DNA of 64,000 bases from Pseudanabaena sp. lw0831 (GTDB lineage Bacteria; Cyanobacteriota; Cyanobacteriia; Pseudanabaenales; Pseudanabaenaceae): positions 1-64,000 of the forward strand of contig NZ_BBJB01000016.1 of assembly GCF_016584665.1 (NCBI RefSeq), in the 5' to 3' direction. The notes beneath the pieces are model-generated. The model saw only the letters and a program-made list of their open reading frames with translations. It made no database searches and had not been told where the DNA came from. Positions 26,163-35,656 of the stretch are shown piece by piece (positions within the stretch are counted from its first letter, which is position 1; the number at the start of each line of letters is the position of its first letter). The position numbers and the translations under genes are program-made.

Positions 26163-27824
26163 CTATGGATTGATGGACTCAATTCTGGCTGATAAACCTT
26201 GTTGCGCAAGGCGAGAAACTTGGACTTCAGCGATACGGCGATCGCTATAGGCTCCAATCTGCACCACTAAATAACCATTAAGTCTAGACGGAAAGGAATT
26301 TGGCACAATCTGACGTATTTGGGCAACAGCATTTGCCGAGGACACAGGCACAACCACACGATAGCGTGGTGGGTTTTGGGGCTTAAAACTGGCATTAGCG
26401 AGAGGTGCGATTTGGATCGGTTGATTAACAGGTTCGCCGCTGGGTGGATGCGATCGCACAGGTGGCAAACTAGTGCTAATTTCAGAATTAGCAGGAATCG
26501 GTGCGCTAAAGCTCTTGGGCGTAATTCTGACGATCACAGAAGTAACAGGCTCGTACCAGAAAGGGTTATTTGCTTGATTTCCCTGATTGGCTAAAGATGT
26601 CGAGCGAACCAATGCTGGCGGATTATCAAGATTAGGCGCAAGATTCATGGACTGACTGGTGGAAATCTGTTGTTCTAGTTGTTGGTTGATGTTGGCAAAG
26701 CGATCGTTTTTTGGTGTACTGATTGGCGAAGCTTTACTTACAGCCAAAGCATTTGTAGTTATCGCACTTGCCGAAGGATTATTAACAAATAGATTAGATG
26801 GCGGCCGCACACCCGACAATTGTAAATTTCCCTTCACTCTTTTACTGTCCAATTGATTGCCGTTCACAGCAACAGCATTACGGCTGACATTTTGCAAATC
26901 AACCGTGCCATTTCCCTGAAAAGTATTGTTTCCCTCATCATTAGGTTTGCCCAAATCTGGCATCGCCATGTCAGAAATAGTTAAGCCGTAATTGCGATTA
27001 TTGACGATCGCATTGCCGCGCAAAACTGGTTTAGCATTAGCTTGGATTAAGATTCCATTTTGATTTTGAGTAAAAGTGTTTTCCGTAATTTGCGGCGCAG
27101 CATCTTGACGAATACTCATGCCAAAAGTAGTTTGCTGAAAGAGATTGCCACGAATATCTGGACTAGCTTCACCCTCGATCGCTAAGCCACTTGTACCATT
27201 CCGAAAAAATTGATTTGTAGAGACGATCGCTGTTGATTTGCCTGTGATTAAGCCGCCATCTTGTTTATTATCCAGAAAAGTATTATTGGCGATCGCAGGA
27301 CTAGCATTCTCAATCCACAGTCCATAGCCTCTAGGATTAGGATTGGTCACAGTCACGCCCCGCATTTCTGCGCGATCGCTAACTGCGATCGCCACATTTT
27401 GCGGAAAGCCCGATCCTGTCCGTACGGTTCCTCCACCCAAAATGACGATATCTTTGCCTTTATTAGCTTCATTGCCTCTTAAAGTCACGTCTGATCGCAA
27501 TCGTAAGGGAAACTGCTCACCAGTAGCACTGCTGTAGGTTCCATAGGCTAGCTGAATAATTTGCCCAGTCTGAGCGCGGCTAATGGCATAGGTAATTGTC
27601 TTAAAAGGTGCGATGTTGCTGCCTTGATCAGCGCGATCGCTACCTGTTTGAGGATTTACATAAATAGTAGTTTGGGTAGTCGCTTGTGTGCTTTGAGTTT
27701 CTTGTGATTGGGCGATGACGGGTGTAGCGATCGCTAGACTTTGTGAAAAGATTGCGATCGGAAGCAAATAAATAAGGTTTTGAAAAATAAAGCCTTGAAA
27801 TGTCTTACAGATGCTCATTTTCAT
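26163..27824 (-). CDS. Exported parallel beta-helix (DUF1565) protein with C-terminal SPOR domain
   Basis: 553 residues from ATG 27824. Signal peptide to about PVIAQ, then a DUF1565/right-handed beta-helix repeat region (IYVNPQTGSDRADQGSNIAP; repeated ITENTFTQNQNGI-type turns), a Pro/Ser-rich linker, and a C-terminal SPOR domain (NGYLVVQIGAYSDRRIAEVQ) that binds denuded peptidoglycan. It is likely a cell-wall-associated or secreted protein that recognises polysaccharide; the ligand is unknown. A longer frame from 27878 would put extra residues ahead of the signal peptide. Confidence 0.85.
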   Translation of the reverse strand: MKMSICKTFQGFIFQNLIYLLPIAIFSQSLAIATPVIAQSQETQSTQATTQTTIYVNPQTGSDRADQGSNIAPFKTITYAISRAQTGQIIQLAYGTYSSATGEQFPLRLRSDVTLRGNEANKGKDIVILGGGTVRTGSGFPQNVAIAVSDRAEMRGVTVTNPNPRGYGLWIENASPAIANNTFLDNKQDGGLITGKSTAIVSTNQFFRNGTSGLAIEGEASPDIRGNLFQQTTFGMSIRQDAAPQITENTFTQNQNGILIQANAKPVLRGNAIVNNRNYGLTISDMAMPDLGKPNDEGNNTFQGNGTVDLQNVSRNAVAVNGNQLDSKRVKGNLQLSGVRPPSNLFVNNPSASAITTNALAVSKASPISTPKNDRFANINQQLEQQISTSQSMNLAPNLDNPPALVRSTSLANQGNQANNPFWYEPVTSVIVRITPKSFSAPIPANSEISTSLPPVRSHPPSGEPVNQPIQIAPLANASFKPQNPPRYRVVVPVSSANAVAQIRQIVPNSFPSRLNGYLVVQIGAYSDRRIAEVQVSRLAQQGLSARIESINP

Positions 27825-27970
27825 GTACGAATTGCTTCCCTTAAATTTGCTGAAGTTGCTGAACAGGATAGTGGGCAAGGTGACAGGAAATATTAAATCT
27901 AGATTAAATTTAAAACCAAGTCTTAAGACTCATAAACTACCCTAAGTTCAAAACTATGGCAAGAGCAACA

Positions 27971-28017
27971 AGTCAAAGGATAAAGAAGACGCAAAGCGTC
28001 TTCTTTATCCTTTGACT
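27971..28017. terminator. Hairpin overlapping permease gene end, core GAAGACGC-AAA-GCGTCTTC
   Basis: Perfect 22-bp arms AGTCAAAGGATAAAGAAGAC plus GC. The 3' arm encodes the last codons and stop of the permease gene, so the element contributes coding sequence. Confidence 0.92.
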
Positions 28018-28853
28018 CCAATACTAGCTTCGGTGGGAATGATGTAGCGTTGCAGAAATACAAACACAATAAATACTGGAAGCATCGAAATCGCCGAACC
28101 TGCGGCGATTAAACGCCAATCTTCAGAAAAAGCGCTAGCAAGACTGGCAATCCCACGCGGTAATGTGTAAAGCTCCGCTTTATCAACGATCGCCAATGGC
28201 CATAAAAAATCTCCCCACATTGCCACAAAGGTAAATACAGCAAGAGTTGTGAGGGCAGGGCGTGCCGCAGGCAACATAATGTGCCACCAAATCCCTAAGC
28301 TAGAGCAGCCATCCATTCGCGCCGCTTCTTCCATCTCCTTAGGCACGCTTTGAAAGGCTTGACGAAGTAGAAATATGCCAAAAGCAGAAATTACATAGGG
28401 GAAAATCAAGCCCGCGTAGGTATTTTTGAGATTTAGCTGCACCGCCAAGATATACAAGGGAATCATCGTGATTTGAAACGGAATCATCGTTGTACCCACG
28501 ATCGCCCAAAATATGGGATCGCGTCCTTTAAACTCTAGTCTGGCGAGGGGAAAGGCGGCGAGAGAGCAAAATAGCAAGTTTAAAATGACGGTGATGCTGG
28601 AAACAAAAAAGCTATTCCAGAGATAAAGATCGAAACGGGAATTTTTCCAGACTTTGATGAAGTTATCAAAGGTAGGTTGAGCAGGTAATAGCTGTGGTAC
28701 AGATTGGAAAATATTTTCGCTAGGCGATTTAAAAGCAGTACTGATCAGCCAGAGTAAAGGAAATACCGTTAAAGTTGCGATCGCAATTAAAAGCATAAAT
28801 TGCGGAATATTTTTAAGGAGATTAAATGATGATTTTGGGCTTTTCTTATTCAT
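28005..28853 (-). CDS. Carbohydrate ABC transporter permease (MalG family)
   Basis: Inner-membrane subunit of a sugar importer, 282 residues from ATG 28853, with six hydrophobic helices. The EAA loop that contacts the ATPase reads EEAARMDGCSSLGIWWHIML. Its MalF-type partner lies 2.1 kb upstream on the same strand, with two unrelated genes between. No binding protein or ATPase is in the window. The sugar is unknown. Confidence 0.92.
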   Translation of the reverse strand: MNKKSPKSSFNLLKNIPQFMLLIAIATLTVFPLLWLISTAFKSPSENIFQSVPQLLPAQPTFDNFIKVWKNSRFDLYLWNSFFVSSITVILNLLFCSLAAFPLARLEFKGRDPIFWAIVGTTMIPFQITMIPLYILAVQLNLKNTYAGLIFPYVISAFGIFLLRQAFQSVPKEMEEAARMDGCSSLGIWWHIMLPAARPALTTLAVFTFVAMWGDFLWPLAIVDKAELYTLPRGIASLASAFSEDWRLIAAGSAISMLPVFIVFVFLQRYIIPTEASIGVKG

Positions 28854-28916
28854 GATTAAGGGCAATGTGATTTCATAGTATTTCTAGAGAAAAGCCTTGC
28901 TTTGCGCGGTTCTTCT

Positions 28917-29798
28917 CTAATCAAAGAGTTGTAAATCTTTCAACGTATCAAACAAAATCTTTTTGCGAATAGGAATCATGTCAAACTTTGGATCTTGATT
29001 TGTCATATTCAAAGCATAGAAATAGACATTGTCACCTTTTTCTACATAACCAACGTACCAACCAATATTTTGTAATCCATCAACATTAGTACCCCAGCCT
29101 GTCTTCCCTCTAAGTGTGTAAGTATCTTGACGCTCAATGATCATGATGTCTTTAACCGTTTTGATCACCGTAGAAGAGAAGGGCAAATCTTCTTTATAAA
29201 GTTTGACTAAAAACTTAATCTGCTCCTCAGGTGAAATTCTTAGCTTGCCTTTCAACCAAAAAGTATCAATTTTATCTTCTATATCTTGATTGCCATAACT
29301 AGCAGCTTGAATATACTTGGTCATTCTTTCCTTGCCAATACGCCGCGCTAAGTCTTGATAAAACCAGACTACCGATCGCGTAAATGCAGTTCGCATGGTT
29401 TGGTCTTGATTCCAAGCTGGAAAGGACTGATTACTAACACCATCCCACGGAATTACGGTATTTTCATCAGCGATCGCTTTAGTTTCTAGGGCAACCAATG
29501 AGTTAAAAATTTTAAAGGTAGAAGCTGGAATAAATCGTTTTTGACAGTGCTTTGAGTTGTAGCGAATATAGCGATCGCGTTTCAAATCATATAAAACAAA
29601 ACAACCCTCGGATTTTACTTCTTGGAAGTTTTTCGCAAGATTTCGAGAGAATTGTGATTGAAATATAAGATTAGTTTTGGGCGAAGTATTTTGAGTGTTT
29701 TGCGACAAAATGGGTGGTGCGATTAAAAATAAAGTAATAGTTTGTAAAATATTTGTCAACACGAATAATATTAGAACTTCCCAATTTGTTTTATTCAT
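28917..29798 (-). CDS. Class D beta-lactamase (OXA-like)
   Basis: A secreted serine hydrolase of 293 residues. Signal or anchor VLILFVLTNILQTITLFLIA, then catalytic PASTFK (S about residue 93, K+3), SVVWFYQ (SxV box) and KTGWG (KTG box). Similar beta-lactamases open penicillin-like rings; substrate range cannot be read from sequence. BlaR-type sensors share this fold, but no large extra membrane domain is present. AT-rich relative to its neighbours and sitting inside a sugar-transporter operon, suggesting acquisition. Confidence 0.9.
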   Translation of the reverse strand: MNKTNWEVLILFVLTNILQTITLFLIAPPILSQNTQNTSPKTNLIFQSQFSRNLAKNFQEVKSEGCFVLYDLKRDRYIRYNSKHCQKRFIPASTFKIFNSLVALETKAIADENTVIPWDGVSNQSFPAWNQDQTMRTAFTRSVVWFYQDLARRIGKERMTKYIQAASYGNQDIEDKIDTFWLKGKLRISPEEQIKFLVKLYKEDLPFSSTVIKTVKDIMIIERQDTYTLRGKTGWGTNVDGLQNIGWYVGYVEKGDNVYFYALNMTNQDPKFDMIPIRKKILFDTLKDLQLFD

Positions 29799-29835
29799 AA
29801 AAATAAATATAATATCCCTGAATTATTTATTCCGA

Positions 29836-30891
29836 TTAATTAAGAATTCCCAAATTAAAATCATTCAGATTAGGTCTTTTATAAGCATCAATTTTTATTC
29901 CTAGTTGTTTAAGTATATCCTCAATTTTCTCAACTGCATCACGCTCTGTATCTATGTCATAACGCCGATAAATTTCCACTTCTGGGTTTGTTATATAACC
30001 TTTATTTGGAAAGTTGTTTGGAGCATTATTTGGATGATTCATACATATTTGTCTAGTTTCTCTTAGTTCTAGAAATCTATGCCTCTCTTTCTGTAGTTTT
30101 TTGGCATAACCTTCAATTGCGCGAATATCTGGATCAAGTTTTTGCTTTAAATTTATTATATTTTCATAACCCTCTATTTGCCGTAATCTCAAAAAATTTA
30201 ACTCACTCAATTTCTCTTGAGGAAGTAATGTATTTTTTGAATTTAGTGATGCCAAAAGATTTTTGATCGTGTCTAAGTAAAGCAGGCTAGATAACACATC
30301 GTTAGTCGCAAAATACTCCATTTGAAAACTGAATTTATCATAGATGCTATCTATTTCTAACTTGTATTTTTTTACTTCTTCACCAATTTTATTGTCATCA
30401 GAATTGTCATTTGGATACTGTATAGAAGACATCAATAAACCTTCAATATGAGACAAATAATTTATTACAGTCCCAATTTTAAAAACGAGCAAATTCACTT
30501 GTTTACCTTTTTCTTTTCTAGTTGTCCGCTGTATTTGAAGATTTGCAAATACCTGCCCTAAAATTTGACCACTAACAAAAGTAAAAAGGGTAACTATTGG
30601 AGATAAAAGTGATGATAGTGATGTTTTATTGCCACTTTTGTCATTTAGCAGCAATAGCAAAGATGGAAATACTGACGACAATATAAATTCTGTGAATTTT
30701 GCGGTAATAAAAGGGATACATAAAAAAACAAGTGATGGAATAAGGATGCCTTTTTTGTCATCGATATTTATGAGGTCATCCTTTCCACTGTCACAATTCA
30801 TTTGAAATAATTCGGATTTGTGTATTAACCATATACCTGAGATTCCTAAACTAGAAATAGCAACTAATAATGGAGGCGATAAATTCAACAT
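29836..30891 (-). CDS. Hypothetical membrane protein with coiled-coil domain
   Basis: 351 residues: three hydrophobic segments in the first 120 (LLVAISSLGISGIWLI; GILIPSLVFLCIPFI; SLLSPIVTLFTFVSGQILGQ), then a long helical, charged cytosolic part (EKLSELNFLRLRQIEGYENI; GYAKKLQKERHRFLELRETR). No family is recognised. Markedly AT-rich, like the beta-lactamase gene next to it, and probably part of the same inserted block. Confidence 0.65.
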   Translation of the reverse strand: MLNLSPPLLVAISSLGISGIWLIHKSELFQMNCDSGKDDLINIDDKKGILIPSLVFLCIPFITAKFTEFILSSVFPSLLLLLNDKSGNKTSLSSLLSPIVTLFTFVSGQILGQVFANLQIQRTTRKEKGKQVNLLVFKIGTVINYLSHIEGLLMSSIQYPNDNSDDNKIGEEVKKYKLEIDSIYDKFSFQMEYFATNDVLSSLLYLDTIKNLLASLNSKNTLLPQEKLSELNFLRLRQIEGYENIINLKQKLDPDIRAIEGYAKKLQKERHRFLELRETRQICMNHPNNAPNNFPNKGYITNPEVEIYRRYDIDTERDAVEKIEDILKQLGIKIDAYKRPNLNDFNLGILN

Positions 30892-30946
30892 GATAAATTA
30901 TATGGAATAAAAAAATATAATCATTATTTTAATTATACATTTTTAA

Positions 30947-31867
30947 CTAATTGTTAATCGTTTTTGCAGGATTAATAAATTTAAAAGTTAGAACTGAAAT
31001 AACAAAAATAATTAGAAATAAAAATACTCCGATCGCAGAAGCATATCCCATTTCTAAACTTGTAAAACCTTTATCATACAAATAGTAAACTACGGTTTTT
31101 GTACTATTGGCGGGGCCACCCTGAGACATGATATAAACCTCTTCAAAGACCTTCATTGCCCCAATCGAAGAAATCACGGCTACGAGAATAATATAGGGCT
31201 GCATTAATGGAATTGTCATATCCCAATGCTTCTGCCAGCCATCAGAACCATCGATCGCTGCCGCTTCATATAAATCTGCGGGAATCGCCTGTAAACCTGC
31301 CAGATAAATCACCATGTAGTAACCAACGCCACGCCAAATTACGACCGCAATGATTGCAAAGATGGCAGTTTTAGGATCAGTTAACCAAGGGATTTTGACG
31401 GATTGCCAAGAGATGATGGATAGAAAATAATTTAAGAGCCCATTTTCTGCATAGACCCATTTCCAAGCAATTCCTGCAACCACAACCGAGACAATGACAG
31501 GGAAATAATAAACAGCTCGAAAAAATTTAATACTACGTAATTTTTGATTCACTAATATCGCTAAAGCAAGTGGCAAAATTACGAGACTAGGAACGGCAAA
31601 AACGAGATAGGTTAAAGTATTGCCTAATGTCTTCCAAAAAGTTTGATCTTTCCAGAGATTTAGATAATTCTTCCATCCAATAAATTCAGGACTACCAACA
31701 AAATCATAATTGGTAAAACTTAAATATATTGCTTGGAATACTGGTAAAAAAGAAGTCAAGCAAAGAAATGCTATCGCAGGCAACAGAAATAGATATGGAG
31801 TCCAAGAAAATTTCTTGCCAAAATTTTGCTTTTTGATTTTGAAATTGAGCTTGGCATTCGGCGGCAT
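30947..31867 (-). CDS. Sugar ABC transporter permease (MalF family)
   Basis: 306 residues from ATG 31867 with about six membrane helices; the EAA loop reads YEAAAIDGSDGWQKHWDMTI, and the family segment MSQGGPANSTKTVVYYLYD is present. It pairs with the MalG-type permease at 28005. The two genes normally lie next to each other, so the 2-kb block between them is an interruption. Confidence 0.92.
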   Translation of the reverse strand: MPPNAKLNFKIKKQNFGKKFSWTPYLFLLPAIAFLCLTSFLPVFQAIYLSFTNYDFVGSPEFIGWKNYLNLWKDQTFWKTLGNTLTYLVFAVPSLVILPLALAILVNQKLRSIKFFRAVYYFPVIVSVVVAGIAWKWVYAENGLLNYFLSIISWQSVKIPWLTDPKTAIFAIIAVVIWRGVGYYMVIYLAGLQAIPADLYEAAAIDGSDGWQKHWDMTIPLMQPYIILVAVISSIGAMKVFEEVYIMSQGGPANSTKTVVYYLYDKGFTSLEMGYASAIGVFLFLIIFVISVLTFKFINPAKTINN

Positions 31868-31939
31868 AGAAAATCTCAAAAGTTATGAGCAGTAAATAAA
31901 ATAATGCTCATCATCCTACCAAAATGATTGCCTATCACC

Positions 31940-32281
31940 TTATCTATCTGTATTTTGGTAGCCACGCGCCGTTAGCCATGTATTCAAAGCCTCTTCATCA
32001 GTTTGAGTATCATCTTCAACCACGGTGAGCCGTTTAGATTTGTCTTCTTCGTCAGCTTTCTCCTCAATAGCCTTAGCTTGAGGAGGTTGAGGGTAAAGAT
32101 CTACACCAAGTACTTGATAAATTTGCCATTTTTGTGCGATCGGCAAAGTCTGGATCACAGTCAACAGGACATCAAAGGATACTTGAGTTGCGATCGTGAT
32201 TAGCGCAGATTCATCAAATTTCTGAGGCTGTTGAGATTGCTTAGTCTGCCCTGCAATGATTGGGACTTTTTTACTTTGCAT
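31940..32281 (-). CDS. Small acidic hypothetical protein
   Basis: 113 residues, Gln-rich start (QTKQSQQPQKF), a central helical part (IATQVSFDVLLTVIQTLPIA) and an acidic tail (EEKADEEDKSKRLTVVEDDT). The pattern resembles small cyanobacterial proteins located near toxin-antitoxin genes, but no family is recognised. Confidence 0.55.
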   Translation of the reverse strand: MQSKKVPIIAGQTKQSQQPQKFDESALITIATQVSFDVLLTVIQTLPIAQKWQIYQVLGVDLYPQPPQAKAIEEKADEEDKSKRLTVVEDDTQTDEEALNTWLTARGYQNTDR

Positions 32282-32362
32282 AATTACCTCTTAGTGAGCC
32301 TAATCATTTAGATTATAGCCATACCCCAAAAAGTGAGGGGCAGCGAGAAATAAGGTTTTTGA

Positions 32363-32393
32363 GTTTTCATTTTGCCTACGGCAAAATGAAAAC
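32363..32393. terminator. Short hairpin GTTTTCATTTTGC / GCAAAATGAAAAC
   Basis: Perfect 13-bp arms around CTACG, just after the stop of the GMC oxidoreductase gene. Confidence 0.8.
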
Positions 32394-32395
32394 CG

Positions 32396-33988
32396 CTATA
32401 TTGATAAAGCTAGCTTAATCTTGTCCGCAATACGCAAGCACAATGCAATTATTGTGAGGGTTGGATTTGAGAAGCCACCTGTTGGAAAAACAGAGCTACT
32501 GCCAATGTATAAGTTGTTGTAGCCGTGAACACGACAATCAGCATCAACAACACTAGTCTTAGGATCGTTTCCCATGCGCGTAGTCCCGATATGATGAGCG
32601 CTATCAACATATCCGCCATATTCACCTTTACTTCTACCCCTAATTTGGAGGTTGTCTAAGTCAATATTTGCAACATTCAAAAGCTTCCACTCTTTGGCAA
32701 GAGCATCAACAAATACCTCTATTGATCTGTCTTCCTTCCCAGTCAATTGCCAGTCTAAAACCGATCTTCTCTTTCCTAAGCAGTCAACTTCTCGGCTGAG
32801 GGTAATGCGGCTCTTGGGATTTGGTTCTTGTTCAACGCCCATTCCTATATAGGGCTGGGTACTTCCTATAGAGACGGGTTGCTTCAGAACATAGTAGCTA
32901 TACATAGCAGAGATTAGTCTAACAGGATTTTTAAAAACGGTAAAAGTCTTTTGAGGTAAAGATTTCCAGTCAGTGAAACTCCGTAAGGATTTCAGGATTT
33001 CTTTTGCCGCCATTACTGTAGTATCTTGTTCAGTAGGGTAGTAAACTTCTGCACCAACATGAAGAATTTGGTGCTTCTCTTGAAAGATTTCACTTGGTAC
33101 AATTTTCAAAGCATGTTTAATATTTTTTCTGAACAATCCATTACACCAAGGGTTAAATATATTCCGATTGATTGGAGATATGGGAATACCTACCCCAGGA
33201 TGATCTTGGAAAAAACGACCAACATTGTCATACCGATTACCGATCCCTGCTGTCTCCACAGAATCAGATAGAAGTAGCAGACGTGCTGATTCTATGCCTC
33301 CGCAACAAATTATAAAAAACTTCGCATTAACCTGGATATTTTTCCCAGACATAGAACGAACTAAAACCTTAGAAATGGATGTAGCATCTACTGTCGGCTC
33401 TAGCGATAAAACATTTGCATGGGTAAGCAATGTTATATTTGGGGCGTTTTTTAGTTCGGAATAATATTTTTGAGAAAAGTTTGGAGTGCTTGTGAATTGG
33501 GAGAAATAAGATGTGAAGGTATTTTGATTGTATTTGGGCTGATTTTCAAGAGGCCATGTTGCTAAATCATAAGTAACATGAGGTATCTGCATGACTGTTT
33601 CAGCTCTTTGATAATAGTCTGCCAATTGTTCTTTCGCTATTGGCCAACCACTATAATTAACCCATTCGCGATGATGAAAATCTATATTCCACAATGGAAG
33701 AGCCTGCCCAGCCCAAAGGGTTGTTGTACCTCCTACTATTCTCGCTCTTGCTTGGTGAATACCTCCATGAGCTAGTCCGATGACTTCACTTTGGTAGGGA
33801 TCTTGACTGATTTGCTCATAGTCTTTGCCTCCACCCTCTAGGATCACTACATTTTGTTTTGTATTTATAAATTCTCTGGAGATTGCAATACCAGCCGCAC
33901 CACTACCAATAATGCAAATATCAAAGGATAGAGATGAGTCGGAAGGCAATTCGATTATGTCGAGAATCATTGGGGTGTTCAGTTGCAT
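32396..33988 (-). CDS. GMC-family FAD-dependent oxidoreductase
   Basis: 530 residues from ATG 33988. N-terminal FAD-binding glycine motif DICIIGSGAAGIAISREF, substrate-region signature IVGGTTTLWAGQALPLW, and the C-terminal GMC signature (GTTRMGNDPKTSVVDADCRV; SSVFPTGGFSNPTLTIIALC). It would oxidise an alcohol or sugar; the substrate is unknown. In-frame TTG at 34018 is a less likely start. Confidence 0.9.
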   Translation of the reverse strand: MQLNTPMILDIIELPSDSSLSFDICIIGSGAAGIAISREFINTKQNVVILEGGGKDYEQISQDPYQSEVIGLAHGGIHQARARIVGGTTTLWAGQALPLWNIDFHHREWVNYSGWPIAKEQLADYYQRAETVMQIPHVTYDLATWPLENQPKYNQNTFTSYFSQFTSTPNFSQKYYSELKNAPNITLLTHANVLSLEPTVDATSISKVLVRSMSGKNIQVNAKFFIICCGGIESARLLLLSDSVETAGIGNRYDNVGRFFQDHPGVGIPISPINRNIFNPWCNGLFRKNIKHALKIVPSEIFQEKHQILHVGAEVYYPTEQDTTVMAAKEILKSLRSFTDWKSLPQKTFTVFKNPVRLISAMYSYYVLKQPVSIGSTQPYIGMGVEQEPNPKSRITLSREVDCLGKRRSVLDWQLTGKEDRSIEVFVDALAKEWKLLNVANIDLDNLQIRGRSKGEYGGYVDSAHHIGTTRMGNDPKTSVVDADCRVHGYNNLYIGSSSVFPTGGFSNPTLTIIALCLRIADKIKLALSI

Positions 33989-34144
33989 AAGAGGATAACC
34001 TAGCAAAAAAAATACCAATTAAGTTGATAAATTTCATTGATTCTTAACACTTTGTAATGAATTTGTAATAGCATGGAGGTTGATTTGATCGAGCAATGTC
34101 ATCTGCGTTTACAGCAACTAAATGGCTAGATACAATTAAATATA

Positions 34145-34197
34145 AAACCCCAAAACCTGTGCCGCCCGCTATGCGGGCGGTACAGGTTTTGGGGTTT
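34145..34197. terminator. Long hairpin, core GCCGCCCGC-TAT-GCGGGCGG
   Basis: 25-bp arms AAACCCCAAAACCTGTGCCG (CCCGC) with one mismatch, immediately after the TPR gene stop; shares the AATTAAATATAAAACCCC left flank with the copy at 58537. Confidence 0.93.
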
Positions 34198-34201
34198 GTA
34201 C

Positions 34202-35599
34202 CTAGCTACTTACGCTACATTGAGATGGTGTTTTAGAACTATCGCAATCCATGATTTTTTTAATCAACTTACGCAGTTCCAGAGCTTCTTGGTATGTTGG
34301 CTGTTCTTTCAGTATTTTCTCAACAGCAAAAAGAGATTCACTATAACGCTTTGCCCGATATAAGGTCGCAGCTAAAGCATATTGGGTATCAATTCTTGCA
34401 ATACCTCCCCATAAAGTGTTTGCTTTTAGAGAGCGAGAATAAGCACTGATCGCTTCCGCGTCTTTATTTAGATCGTAGAAAATCACGCCCCGATTGTGCC
34501 AGACTTCAGAGAAGCCGCCAGACAAATCTATAGCCGTTTGGTATGCTTGCAACGCCTCTTCCTTTCGGTTTACTTTCCTAAGCACATTTCCCTTCTTATA
34601 CCAAGAGGCATAGTCATCAGGCTCAATGGAAATAACCCGATCGTAGGCTAATATCGCCTCTGGATAAAGTCCCAAAGCTGTTAATGCATCAGCCTTCCCA
34701 AACCAAGCATTAGTATAATTTGGCTTTTGGGCAACCAATTGATCAAAAGCGATTAACGCTTTTTTATTTTCGCCTTGATCGAGCAATCGAATGCCATCAA
34801 TATAAGCCTCGTAGAAATTTTCACTGCTATTGTCTTCAAGGAGTTTTATCTGAGGGTTGCTGCGCCGAATTTTTTGACCACGCTCAAAAGCTTGAATCGT
34901 ATCTTGATAACTCCCTAGTCTTGATTTTGCCTCAGCTTGACCGTAGTAGACTAAATAGTCTTGAAGGCTGAGTAAGTCTTTAGACGCGATATAAGGAGTA
35001 TTAGGAGAGAGCAAAACAGCGCGACGATAGGCTGATCGGGCTTCTTCATAGCGCTCTAACCGAAACAACGCCAGTCCTCTAAAAAACCAGACAAAGCCAT
35101 AGTTAGGTTTAATCTTTATAGATTGATCTAAAGAAGCGATCGCCTCTTCATAGCGATTGAGATCAACTAATGCTGTGCCGCGATTAAACCACCACAGATA
35201 GTAGTCTTCAGCTTTAACCCGAGGCTCGACGCGATCGACAAAGATCGCACCTGGACTAATTCGTAATGCTTGGTCATAGGAAGCGATCGCCTGATCAAAT
35301 TTTGTAAGTCCAGCCAATGCTAAACCGTGATTGTTCCATAGTTCTGGATCTTTAATTCCGCGTTCATCTTGCAGAGCAATTTCAAAACAATTGAGGGCTT
35401 TTTGAAATCGTTTTTGGCCTAAAAAAATGCTGCCTAGTAGTTTGTAATTACCAGGATGCTTAGGATTTGAGCCAATATTACAAGACTGTGTTTGGCTATA
35501 AGCTGATTGAGCGGTGAATCCAAAAAAAAATTCTAATGTGCAACCTGATAAAATCAAGCAATAAGTTAATGACCGAAGAATTAAAGAGTGAGAAGCCAT
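34202..35599 (-). CDS. Exported tetratricopeptide-repeat protein
   Basis: 465 residues: signal peptide (TYCLILSGCTLEFFFGF, cleaved near QSAYSQ) and about ten TPR units, for example PELWNNHGLALAGLTKFDQA and ASWYKKGNVLRKVNRKEEAL. It is likely a protein-protein scaffold outside the cytoplasm. It begins 57 bp after the pseudokinase-like gene on the same strand, probably in one operon. Confidence 0.85.
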   Translation of the reverse strand: MASHSLILRSLTYCLILSGCTLEFFFGFTAQSAYSQTQSCNIGSNPKHPGNYKLLGSIFLGQKRFQKALNCFEIALQDERGIKDPELWNNHGLALAGLTKFDQAIASYDQALRISPGAIFVDRVEPRVKAEDYYLWWFNRGTALVDLNRYEEAIASLDQSIKIKPNYGFVWFFRGLALFRLERYEEARSAYRRAVLLSPNTPYIASKDLLSLQDYLVYYGQAEAKSRLGSYQDTIQAFERGQKIRRSNPQIKLLEDNSSENFYEAYIDGIRLLDQGENKKALIAFDQLVAQKPNYTNAWFGKADALTALGLYPEAILAYDRVISIEPDDYASWYKKGNVLRKVNRKEEALQAYQTAIDLSGGFSEVWHNRGVIFYDLNKDAEAISAYSRSLKANTLWGGIARIDTQYALAATLYRAKRYSESLFAVEKILKEQPTYQEALELRKLIKKIMDCDSSKTPSQCSVSS

Positions 35600-35656
35600 A
35601 ATTTTTATTGTTTGAGCAGATAAATTTTGATTTAAAGTTTTAGTTTTGTAGAGATT

